Shown: piece by piece, positions 1-7,433 of the stretch
How positions within the stretch are numbered: the stretch's first letter is position 1
Layout of the letters: each line of letters begins with the position of its first letter
NCBI GenBank assembly: GCA_021648745.1
Contig: JAKISE010000003.1
Span: forward strand, 1-64,000
DNA from: Cyclobacteriaceae bacterium
GTDB taxonomy: Bacteria > Bacteroidota > Bacteroidia > Cytophagales > Cyclobacteriaceae
Length of the DNA stretch: 64,000 bases
Direction of reading: 5' to 3'
The notes under the pieces: generated by a model
Database searches by the model: none
Told to the model about the DNA's origin: nothing
Seen by the model: only the letters and a program-made list of their open reading frames with translations
Position numbers and translations under genes: made by a program

Positions 1-330
1 TCACAAACCAAAATAGATAAAGTAAAAGAAATAAAAATCCACAGGTTTGAATGCCAGTTAATTGCAAAGTTAATATGGCTATTGGCACATATGAAAATAG
101 GCAATTATCTAACTCAATTGATTAATAAACAATTACCAGGCAAAACTTTGAGCCTATGGAAATATTACAAACACGCCTATAGGATTAACTACCTGGTAAG
201 GCAAATAATTACATCCCCTGATAAGTTAGTGCTGCTGCTACAGGATTTAATCAACATCGTTCAATTACTATTATTGGAATCAAAAAAAAGCAAACCATCT
301 CATTATGACGCACTTATGAGCTTAACCTGA
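1..330 (+). pseudogene. IS4-family-like transposase, C-terminal fragment (cut by window edge)
   Basis: The reading frame is open from base 1 to the TGA at 328-330, giving about 109 residues, so the gene continues to the left of the window. The segment HRFECQLIAKLIWLL resembles the region after the catalytic glutamate in IS4-type DDE transposases, where an HRFECQL(L/Y) stretch is common. Any ATG or TTG inside this frame would be a false start because the frame runs off the edge. No terminal inverted repeat is visible after the stop. The gene is convergent with the exosortase gene, with three bases between the stop codons. Whether the full transposase is intact cannot be seen. The family assignment is by recall of the motif. 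Confidence 0.6.
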
Positions 331-333
331 CGG

Positions 334-897
334 CTATGGCCGGCCAGCAGCAGGGTTGATTTTTGTTACCCAAATAAACCATAACCCAAATACAAAGGCA
401 TAAATAACACCTGTAAACACAAATTTGTGCATTAGGTATAAATGGTTAGGAAAATAAAGTGCAACTAAGAATAATCCTCCTACTCTTAATAAGTTGAATA
501 AGTAAATGCTGACTAGTCCAACCAAAGAAAAAACGAGTGTCCGATTTAAGCTACCTTTATACGCGCAAAGAAAAGCAACAAACAAAATAGATACGTTAAT
601 TGCATTACATCCTTCATAGACATTAACAACTACTTGACCATTATGCATTAAAGAGGCGTTGGGCAAAATAGCTGAGGGCTCCACGGTTGTAATTAAACCA
701 ATTAAGTTTAACAAACTAGCGGAATGATCGGCCACCATAAGCGTAAAAGAATCGGCAATTAGGCCAAAACTTACTACCCACAACCCGTAAGCAATATTGC
801 CTAAAATGTACACTCCAAGAAAACGAAGGAGAAAAAAAATGGAAGGTTTGTACTCTCTGAAGAGTTGAATTGTTAAGGTGTTGATTTGTTTAGACAA
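334..897 (-). CDS. exosortase family protein (XrtF/XrtX-like)
   Basis: A 187-residue, very hydrophobic protein with about six membrane segments. The three exosortase/archaeosortase catalytic positions can be seen: Cys97 in YEGCNAINV, Arg138 in LLRVGG and His157 in LMHKF. The length fits the short Bacteroidota exosortases. Members of this family are thought to cleave and process C-terminal sorting signals at the inner membrane during secretion, often together with exopolysaccharide loci, as here. It is the last gene of the long glycan operon. The 5' end is uncertain: the only available start is TTG at 897, no ATG lies near, and an imperfect tandem repeat (880-954) runs into the start region. 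A GGCCGGCC palindrome covers the stop. Confidence 0.75.
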   Translation of the reverse strand: MSKQINTLTIQLFREYKPSIFFLLRFLGVYILGNIAYGLWVVSFGLIADSFTLMVADHSASLLNLIGLITTVEPSAILPNASLMHNGQVVVNVYEGCNAINVSILFVAFLCAYKGSLNRTLVFSLVGLVSIYLFNLLRVGGLFLVALYFPNHLYLMHKFVFTGVIYAFVFGLWFIWVTKINPAAGRP

Positions 898-954
898 AAA
901 AGAAGAATTGTTTAGAAAAAAGTTGATGTGTCGAGATGCTGATTCGTTTAGTCA
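880..954. repeat. imperfect tandem repeat at the 5' end of the exosortase gene
   Basis: Four related units of about 16 bases start near 880, 902, 922 and 939, each resembling GTTGATTTGTTTAGAC, spaced 17-22 bases apart. The first unit lies inside the predicted first codons of the exosortase gene. The rest of the 898-1024 gap holds no gene that can be supported. Confidence 0.45.
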
Positions 955-1024
955 CGTGGTGAACTATGTCACTTTATAAAAATTGATAAGCTTGGAGTTT
1001 TTAAACAAATAAGCAGTTCAACGA

Positions 1025-1636
1025 TTAAACACTCACGGGTCTTGCAGGAACGCCTACAACTGTAGTGTTATCAGGAACATCTTTTGTAACTACAGCCCCT
1101 GCGCCTACTCTAACGTTAGAACCAATGTTAATGCCTTGTAAAATTACAGCTCCAGAACCAATGAGTGTAGCTTCTCCAATGGAGACATTACCAGATATAT
1201 TTGCACCTGGCATAATGGAGCAGTAATCTCCAATGACAACATCGTGGCCAATGGTAACATTCAAGTTTAAGAGTACGTGTGAGCCTATTTGGCAATCAAC
1301 AGTTGATATTACACCATCACAAATAATTATCCCTTCTCCCTTGAGTTGATCTTGATTAACTACTGTATTGGTACTAATCAGATTAATAAACTGCAGGTTT
1401 TTACTCTTAAGTCTTGCTATCAACTTCTTCTTAACTAGAGGATTTCCTAAAGCCAGAAGATAAGTCAAATATTTGCTTTCAGATATGGCCTCTAACGTCC
1501 CTAAATATTCTTTCTCTACTTCTTTATCATCATAATATCCAGCAAAGGAATGCGCTCGCATAAGGAGATTGGCAACTTCTCTACCCAAGCCACCTGCACC
1601 GATAATAGCGATATTTTTCTTTCGAACTGCGCTCAA
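1025..1636 (-). CDS. NeuD/PglD-type sugar O-/N-acyltransferase
   Basis: 203 residues with the two-domain layout of the NeuD/PglD family. The N-terminus is Rossmann-like (IAIIGAGGLGRE) and the C-terminus is a left-handed beta-helix of hexapeptide repeats (IGDYCSIMPGANISG and following). Such enzymes acetylate the amino group of UDP-4-amino sugars using acetyl-CoA. The start appears to be TTG at 1636, overlapping the TGA of the aminotransferase gene upstream, so the two are probably translationally coupled. The aminotransferase/acetyltransferase pair next to a PglC-like transferase resembles the last steps of UDP-diacetamido-bacillosamine synthesis. The exact sugar is inference. Confidence 0.85.
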   Translation of the reverse strand: MSAVRKKNIAIIGAGGLGREVANLLMRAHSFAGYYDDKEVEKEYLGTLEAISESKYLTYLLALGNPLVKKKLIARLKSKNLQFINLISTNTVVNQDQLKGEGIIICDGVISTVDCQIGSHVLLNLNVTIGHDVVIGDYCSIMPGANISGNVSIGEATLIGSGAVILQGINIGSNVRVGAGAVVTKDVPDNTTVVGVPARPVSV

Positions 1637-2802
1637 AATTGAGATTTGATGATATCAATTATTCCTTCTAAATCAGAGTCATCCATTGCGGTTCCGCTTG
1701 GCAAACACAATCCACGATTAAATAAGTCTTCCGCTACACCTCCTCCAAAATATTGCGCATCTGCAAACACTGGTTGTAAGTGCATAGGCTTCCATAATGG
1801 ACGAGATTCGATATTCTCTTTTTCTAAGGCAAGGCGAATGGTTTCACGCTGTTCAAATGATTCCGTAAGAATGGCAGTCAGCCAGCGATTAGAAAAGCTA
1901 TTTTTTAGCTCGGGTTGAAATGCAATTCCGTCAATGCCTGTTAACGCATTTTTATAGAAATTGAAGATTTCTCTTTTACGTTTCACACGCTCATCCAATA
2001 CTTCCATTTGGCCTAGACCAATAGCTGCATTAACATTACCTAGCCGATAATTATACCCTATTTGAGTATGCTGATAATGAGGTGCAGCATCTCTTGCTTG
2101 GGTTGCCAAAAATTTAGCTTTATTAATATATTGTTCTTTATCTGAAAGCAAAGCTCCGCCTCCACTCGTGGTAATTATTTTATTCCCATTAAACGATAAG
2201 ATTCCCATATCACTTAAAGAGCCACACCTTTTATTTTGATAGGTTGACCCTAATGCCTCTGCGGCATCTTCGATTACTGGAATACCATATTTTAAAGCCA
2301 CTTCATTAATCTCCTGCATTTTTGCTGGCATACCGTAAAGGTGGACTGGGATGATTGCCTTGGGTAGTTTATTTGCCTGCCCGCCCTTTTGGTGGGCTGA
2401 ATTGCCTGCCCGCCCTTTTGGCGGGTTCATTTGTTTAAGAGCATCTTCTAATACATTAGGATCCATATTCCAACTGTCCTTTTCAGAATCGATAAAGATG
2501 GGTTTTGCTCCTAAATAAGTAATTGGAAATGCTGAAGCTGCAAATGTAAAAGACTGTGTAATTACTGTATCGCCTCTGCCCACACCCAAAATATTTAAGG
2601 CTAAATGGATAGCAGATGTGCCCGAGGACAATGCCACCACATGGGGTGTCTGTGTATATTGAGAAAGGCTTTCTTCAAATGCATTTATCTGTGGACCAAT
2701 AGTTGAAATCCAATTGGTATCAAAAGCTTCTTTGATGTAGGCTTGCTCTTTTCCTCCCATGTGGGGAGCGGAAAGGTAGATGTGATTTTTAGACACTGTC
2801 AT
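1633..2802 (-). CDS. DegT/DnrJ/EryC1/StrS-family PLP aminotransferase (PglE-like)
   Basis: 389 residues of the sugar aminotransferase family. The SSGTSAIHLAL segment is typical of the phosphate-binding region, and the PLP lysine is in SFNGNKIITT. The opening SAPHMGGKEQAYIKEAF matches Bacteroidota enzymes that add an amino group to C4 of UDP-4-keto-6-deoxy-GlcNAc. The next gene is a PglD-type acetyltransferase. It is the only DegT aminotransferase in the whole glycan operon, so it may also serve the nonulosonic acid branch. Residues 126-144 are an insertion rich in P, G, K and Q, coded by two tandem palindromic repeats (2375-2426), placed where the family normally has a short loop. Confidence 0.88.
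   Translation of the reverse strand: MTVSKNHIYLSAPHMGGKEQAYIKEAFDTNWISTIGPQINAFEESLSQYTQTPHVVALSSGTSAIHLALNILGVGRGDTVITQSFTFAASAFPITYLGAKPIFIDSEKDSWNMDPNVLEDALKQMNPPKGRAGNSAHQKGGQANKLPKAIIPVHLYGMPAKMQEINEVALKYGIPVIEDAAEALGSTYQNKRCGSLSDMGILSFNGNKIITTSGGGALLSDKEQYINKAKFLATQARDAAPHYQHTQIGYNYRLGNVNAAIGLGQMEVLDERVKRKREIFNFYKNALTGIDGIAFQPELKNSFSNRWLTAILTESFEQRETIRLALEKENIESRPLWKPMHLQPVFADAQYFGGGVAEDLFNRGLCLPSGTAMDDSDLEGIIDIIKSQF
2375..2426. repeat. two tandem REP-like palindromes inserted in frame in the aminotransferase gene
   Basis: Two near-identical units, GCCTGCCCGCCCTTTTGG followed by YGGGYT, begin at 2375 and 2404 (29 bases apart). Each can form a hairpin with arm CCCGCC, loop CTTTT and arm GGCGGG (one transition in the first copy). 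The insert keeps the reading frame and adds about 19 residues. Confidence 0.75.
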
Positions 2803-2843
2803 TTTTTAAGTTAATTAACATAATATTTTAATATTATCAATAA

Positions 2844-3470
2844 TTAAATCTCTTTTGCTGGTATTCCAGCTATTTTTACTCCTTCGGCTACATCTCTTAT
2901 CAAGATACTTTGTCCACCTATGACGGAATAAGCGCCCACATTAATATTCTGAATACTTACAGCCCCGATACCAAAATCCACAGACTCATCAACAATCGTA
3001 AAGCCCCCTAAATTGACACCTGGAGAAAGGCTAGAGAATGCTCGAATAGTCACATTATGTCCTATTGCACAGTTCATATTGATATTGACAAAATCACCTA
3101 TTATACATTCGTAATTTATCGAGACTCCTGGATATATAATCACCCCTTTTCCTATTTTGCAGCCATTGGATATCCATGCCTTGGGTGAGACAAAATTAGG
3201 AAAAATAACTTCGCTATTCTTTATTTTATTATACAGCATTTTCTTAACCTGTGGAGAATGAATGCATATCACAACACTTAATCCTTCACATACATAATTT
3301 TTATATTCAGAAGTAAAGCCCAACACCCGATAACCATTATAACTATTATTGTGTTTGTCATCATCATCATCTAAGAATCCAATTATTTCAAATTCTGGGA
3401 AATCAGAAATATTATAAGCTAGGTAAGCCCCAACATTCCCAGCACCAACAATTAAGAGTTTTTTTTTCAT
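2844..3470 (-). CDS. NeuD-type acetyltransferase (hexapeptide repeat)
   Basis: 208 residues from the ATG at 3470; a TTG nine bases upstream is less likely. The N-terminus has LLIVGAGNVGAYLAYNI, a Rossmann-like sugar nucleotide-binding domain. From about residue 95 the left-handed beta-helix repeats begin (ISNGCKIGKGVIIYPGVSI and so on). This is the second of three NeuD-like proteins in the operon and is only distantly similar to the one at 1025-1636. It lies directly after the initiating sugar transferase gene. The substrate cannot be told from sequence; acetylation of an amino or hydroxyl group on a nucleotide sugar is the family role. Confidence 0.8.
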   Translation of the reverse strand: MKKKLLIVGAGNVGAYLAYNISDFPEFEIIGFLDDDDDKHNNSYNGYRVLGFTSEYKNYVCEGLSVVICIHSPQVKKMLYNKIKNSEVIFPNFVSPKAWISNGCKIGKGVIIYPGVSINYECIIGDFVNINMNCAIGHNVTIRAFSSLSPGVNLGGFTIVDESVDFGIGAVSIQNINVGAYSVIGGQSILIRDVAEGVKIAGIPAKEI

Positions 3471-3475
3471 TTTTT

Positions 3476-4081
3476 TCAATTACTTCCATCGAAAGGTCGC
3501 ATAGGTCTAGCTTCGGACTGGTTGATCCCATCTTGTTTTAGAATTTTCAATATAGTCAGCCAGAAAATTTTGAAGTCTAACACAAATGTCAAATTATCAA
3601 CATAATAAATATCTAATTCGAATTTTTTTGCCCAACTGATAGAGTTACGTCCATTGACTTGTGCCCACCCAGTGATGCCCGGTTTTACATTATGTCTTCT
3701 ATTTTGCTCAGTGGAATAAAGCAAAATATACTTATATAGTAAAGGGCGTGGCCCTATAAGGCTCATTTCTCCTTTGAGAACATTGATGAGTTGTGGCAAC
3801 TCATCAAGCGACAATTTACGTACCCACTTTCCAAAAGATGTCAATCGAAGAATATCAGGTAACAAGTTTCCTTGTTCATCTCGATCATCATTCATTGTCT
3901 TAAACTTAATAATAAAGAAAGGGTTTTGATTGATCCCTGGGCGTTCTTGAAAAAAGAAAGCTTTCCCTCTATTCTGAAATACTAAGATAAGCCAAGTAAT
4001 CAGAAAAATGGGGCTAGTTAACATCAAGACTAGCAAAGTCAGAATAAAATCTATCGGACGCTTAAAAAATGATTGATACAT
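3476..4081 (-). CDS. initiating sugar-phosphate transferase (PglC/WcaJ C-terminal domain type)
   Basis: 201 residues of the bacterial sugar transferase family (small monotopic phosphoglycosyl transferases). It opens with a membrane helix (residues 10-33), followed by FFFQERPGINQNPFFIIKFKTM, LSLDELPQLINVLKGEMS and IGPRPLL, and ends with the GITGWAQVNGRN motif. These enzymes move a sugar-1-phosphate from a UDP-sugar to undecaprenyl phosphate at the inner membrane, which starts repeat-unit assembly. The size fits PglC, which uses UDP-diNAcBac; this agrees with the PglE/PglD-like genes next to it. The sugar identity is inferred from context. Confidence 0.9.
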   Translation of the reverse strand: MYQSFFKRPIDFILTLLVLMLTSPIFLITWLILVFQNRGKAFFFQERPGINQNPFFIIKFKTMNDDRDEQGNLLPDILRLTSFGKWVRKLSLDELPQLINVLKGEMSLIGPRPLLYKYILLYSTEQNRRHNVKPGITGWAQVNGRNSISWAKKFELDIYYVDNLTFVLDFKIFWLTILKILKQDGINQSEARPMRPFDGSN

Positions 4082-4125
4082 GTAATGGTTAGATTATCGA
4101 AATCTTCAATATCTAGGTGTTTATC

Positions 4126-5124
4126 CTAAATATATTTTTCTAATAGTGGTTTAAGGCCTTGATTGGCAGGCAATTGCCATAGCAGCTTGCACCAATCATG
4201 GTTTCCTTCAATCAGACCTGGGCCACAATCAGTAATAGCTACGTCCCACCCTATAGACCTATTTTGAGGGTGCAATAGAGCTGCTCTATTTACCATCGTC
4301 AAGACTTCAGACCAGAATGGAATTTGAAAGCCAACAATCGACACTTTTGTTATTGGGTGTTTTTTTTCTGATTGTTTTGTAATATCACTATAAACTCCGT
4401 TGGCAGACACCATCCCAGTTTTTTGATCAATTGGAGCTGCTAAGTTGCCAGCAGCGAGATTGTCCACTAGAGAATCAACAGATATCCTAAGTCGGCATCC
4501 AAGTACCTCTACTTTATCTTTGTCCAACTGAGTAAATATTCTTATAGTATTCACAGCAGAGGGCGATAATTTTTGGAGTTCTTTATGCTGAATTATAAAC
4601 TCTTCTACTAAATCGTAATCTGTGTCCACTAAATATTCGATTAGGGATTTTTGGGTAAATTCACTCGTCTTTCTGATCTCTACTTCTTTTCCGCATTTAC
4701 CATCTGCGGCTTTGAATACGATTTTTCCTGAAGGGTTGTTGAGTAGCAATTTTACTCGACTTGGGTCGGCATTCAATGATTCCAAGTCCTCTATTTGATG
4801 TATAAAAAAGGATTTGTATTCTTTTGCAAAATATCTTTTATCATCCAAAATGCCTCTTTCTGATTTGGGGTTCATCACAAGTTGGTATTCATACATATAG
4901 CCGGTTCCAGCCCAAAGTCGTTTTTGATCGGGAGTTTTTTCAAAGAATCTAAATTGGAAGTATTCCAAAATAGATACATTATATCTCAATGAATTGTAGA
5001 TAATCAATAGCCAAGTAATAGTTCTACCTCTTCCTGTCGTTGTTTTGAGATACTTCATAAACTTGCGCAACAAATTCCAATTCATTTGCTGGAAATAATA
5101 TCCTAAATAAAGTAGCCTTTTCAT
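4126..5124 (-). CDS. sugar-transfer-associated ATP-grasp protein
   Basis: 332 residues resembling the ATP-grasp family found in surface polysaccharide loci (ATPgrasp_ST type). Visible parts are GKIVFKAADGKCGKEVEI (nucleotide-binding strand-loop), LVEEFIIQHKELQKL, SAVNTIRIFT and the C-terminal GWDVAITDCGPGLIEGNHD with likely Mg-binding acidic residues. ATP-grasp enzymes join a carboxylate to an amine or similar nucleophile via an acyl-phosphate, so it may attach an amino acid or other acid to a sugar. The substrate is unknown. Its ATG overlaps the stop of the NodB-like gene by four bases (ATGA). Confidence 0.75.
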   Translation of the reverse strand: MKRLLYLGYYFQQMNWNLLRKFMKYLKTTTGRGRTITWLLIIYNSLRYNVSILEYFQFRFFEKTPDQKRLWAGTGYMYEYQLVMNPKSERGILDDKRYFAKEYKSFFIHQIEDLESLNADPSRVKLLLNNPSGKIVFKAADGKCGKEVEIRKTSEFTQKSLIEYLVDTDYDLVEEFIIQHKELQKLSPSAVNTIRIFTQLDKDKVEVLGCRLRISVDSLVDNLAAGNLAAPIDQKTGMVSANGVYSDITKQSEKKHPITKVSIVGFQIPFWSEVLTMVNRAALLHPQNRSIGWDVAITDCGPGLIEGNHDWCKLLWQLPANQGLKPLLEKYI

Positions 5125-6251
5125 TTTTGCTTATCCGGTTCTAGCATTAATTCACCCAGTTCATTAGAAGCCATGAATTCTACCTCTGGCCATTTATTCA
5201 CAATAGCAAAAAGGAGGCGTTGCAGCTCTTTCAACCCGTGGGATCGAACCGAGGAATCAATATGCCCACAAAAATTAACACGGTGACTACTTATAATGGC
5301 TGGCTTGCGGCAGTGAAAAGCTATTTCAATTTCAGAGAGGGTTTGATCCACCCAGTCATTATTTTTATTTAGTAAAGGTTCGAATACGCTGTTGCGAATT
5401 TGGTAAATAGCATCATAAGGGCTCTTTCCTCCCAATACATTTAGTTTATAACTATATTTCCCATCACCTTGATGTTCTTTTTTCAAAAGCTGGCTATCAA
5501 TAAAACGAATTCCTCCTTCAGATAGTGTTTTTTCTAAAATCGAGTGTGCTGATCCTCCAGGACTAATAAATTGTGTCGCCTTATATTGGAAATTTTTTTT
5601 AAATATTTTAAGTCCATCCTCTGCTATCAATGCAAGTTTTTTATTCTCTTGGAATTGATCAAACGAAAAAGCAGAGACATAATCTAAAGTCGGATAAGGC
5701 GAAAATTCTAATCCTGTCCAACTGCGCTCTTTAAGACAAGCTAATACTTTGGAGTTCTTACTTGCCGTCCACTCCATGAGCAGTTTGATGTTGACGTGCT
5801 CTCTACCATGGTATTGGGGCAAAAATATCTTCTCTCTAATGCCCTCTTGCCACATAGACCATGTTCCTTCATAACCTGGAAGCTGATTCAAAGTATCAGG
5901 GAGTAGTTGATAATAGTAATTTCTGTAGCCTTCTTTTTCCATCCGTTCAAAATCAATATTGGCAGAAAGTGCAAATGGAGTAAATACTGCCGAACGTTGA
6001 TTTTTATCTTTTACAGAAGTAAGTACTTCAAACAAAAGGCTTAAATCTTCGGCTGTTTCCAAAGCATCAAAGCGATCAAAACGGTTACTGTCCATATTCA
6101 ATCCAACTCTTATTAAATTTTCGCGAGCTACCTTGGAAGCAAGACGAATATTGCCATAATCATCTACCGAAAAAACGACTATTTTCCTCTTTGTTGACCA
6201 ACCAGGAATATTTTTAAGATAATTAAATAATATTTGCTTCTTGGAAAGCAT
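5121..6251 (-). CDS. NodB-like polysaccharide (de)acetylase family protein, copy A
   Basis: 376 residues. It shares a full-length pattern with the protein at 14971-16092: VVFSVDDYGNIR, NRFDRFDALE, FLPQYHGREHVN and SSHRVNFCG. The paired aspartates near the N-terminus and the later histidines resemble the metal site of NodB-fold deacetylases, but spacing differs from ordinary chitooligosaccharide deacetylases. No signal peptide is seen, so it probably acts in the cytoplasm on lipid- or nucleotide-linked sugar. It lies between an ATP-grasp gene and a GT4 gene. Function is inferred from motifs and from similar genes in Bacteroidota polysaccharide clusters. Confidence 0.65.
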   Translation of the reverse strand: MLSKKQILFNYLKNIPGWSTKRKIVVFSVDDYGNIRLASKVARENLIRVGLNMDSNRFDRFDALETAEDLSLLFEVLTSVKDKNQRSAVFTPFALSANIDFERMEKEGYRNYYYQLLPDTLNQLPGYEGTWSMWQEGIREKIFLPQYHGREHVNIKLLMEWTASKNSKVLACLKERSWTGLEFSPYPTLDYVSAFSFDQFQENKKLALIAEDGLKIFKKNFQYKATQFISPGGSAHSILEKTLSEGGIRFIDSQLLKKEHQGDGKYSYKLNVLGGKSPYDAIYQIRNSVFEPLLNKNNDWVDQTLSEIEIAFHCRKPAIISSHRVNFCGHIDSSVRSHGLKELQRLLFAIVNKWPEVEFMASNELGELMLEPDKQK

Positions 6252-6265
6252 AAATGTAGTTATTA

Positions 6266-7432
6266 CTATTTAGACAACAATCCCTCATATTCATTTAAGA
6301 TACCTTGCCATACCACTTCATTCCTAAATTTTTGCTCAATTACAGTCCGCGAATTTTTAGAAAAATATTCTCTTTCTTCAGCGCTTTTCATCAAGCGAGC
6401 CATAGCTTGATATAGAGATCCCTCATCCTTTACAGGTACCACTAGTCCATTGACTTCATCTTCAATAATTTCATTACACCCATTAATATCTGTCACTATG
6501 CAAGGAAGACTCATCGCTCCGGCCTCCAATACTGAATTAGGAAACCCCTCTCGATAACTTGGAAATGTGTAAACATCACTGGCTAGCAAATAAGGTCTCA
6601 CATCATCAAATCGCCCAAGAGCCATGATGTCAGTATCTGAAATAATTATCTCTTTGTCTGATTTGTCTAATACTCCGTAGGTTTCTTCAAAAGGCCCAAT
6701 TAATATTAACTTTATCCCTACTGAAGTTTTGTCCCTGAGTCGTCTAAATGCCGTTACTAATTCAGCAATTCCTTTCTCACTTGCTATGCGTCCAATAAAA
6801 CTAAAAACAACTGCACTTGATTCAATACCTAATTCATCTCTTATTTTCTGTTTTGCAGCAAATGGGTTTCCAGCGTAGTCTTTTCTAAAATATTCTGTAT
6901 CCACCCCATTGCTTCCTCCATTGGCAATAACTTTTAGTTTATTAACTCTACAAAATTCATTTTCTTTTATGATTTGGAGTAGTCCATAGGAATTAGGATA
7001 TATCAGATTTGAGCAAGCGTATGTGAGTTTTTCGGTGAAGCTAAGAATTCTCTTTCTTAGACCTTTAGCCTCTGTAAGAGGCATACCAGCTACTGTATGT
7101 AGCCGGATAGGCACTCTCGCAAGCCAAGCGGCTACCATACTTAACAATCCTGCCTTTGGGGTATGACTATGTACTATATCGGGATTTTCTGTCATAAAGA
7201 ATCTATACAACTTCCAAAGAGCCTTAATGTCTTTCAGAAAAGAAATGGTTCTAACCATCTCAATCTTATGCATTCTAATCTGCTCTCTTTTCTGACATTC
7301 TGAAAAATGCTTAGGGTCGTAGGTCGTGACACCAATAGTTTCAAAATGCTGACTCATAAATGAAAGCTGACCCCGCATAATGATATTCATAGAGATAGCT
7401 ACGGTGGTCACTCTAATAAGTTTAAGAGTCAT
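6266..7432 (-). CDS. glycosyltransferase family 4
   Basis: 388 residues with GT-B fold signatures. The N-terminal domain contains the PDIVHSHTPKAGLLSMVAAW stretch common in GT4 enzymes of Bacteroidota capsule loci. The C-terminal nucleotide-sugar domain contains FSFIGRIASEKGI and the E-x7-E motif in YREGFPNSVLEAG. It should add one sugar to the undecaprenyl-linked repeat unit on the cytoplasmic side of the membrane. Donor and acceptor cannot be assigned. It follows the asparagine synthase gene with a one-base gap. Confidence 0.9.
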   Translation of the reverse strand: MTLKLIRVTTVAISMNIIMRGQLSFMSQHFETIGVTTYDPKHFSECQKREQIRMHKIEMVRTISFLKDIKALWKLYRFFMTENPDIVHSHTPKAGLLSMVAAWLARVPIRLHTVAGMPLTEAKGLRKRILSFTEKLTYACSNLIYPNSYGLLQIIKENEFCRVNKLKVIANGGSNGVDTEYFRKDYAGNPFAAKQKIRDELGIESSAVVFSFIGRIASEKGIAELVTAFRRLRDKTSVGIKLILIGPFEETYGVLDKSDKEIIISDTDIMALGRFDDVRPYLLASDVYTFPSYREGFPNSVLEAGAMSLPCIVTDINGCNEIIEDEVNGLVVPVKDEGSLYQAMARLMKSAEEREYFSKNSRTVIEQKFRNEVVWQGILNEYEGLLSK

Positions 7433-7433
7433 T

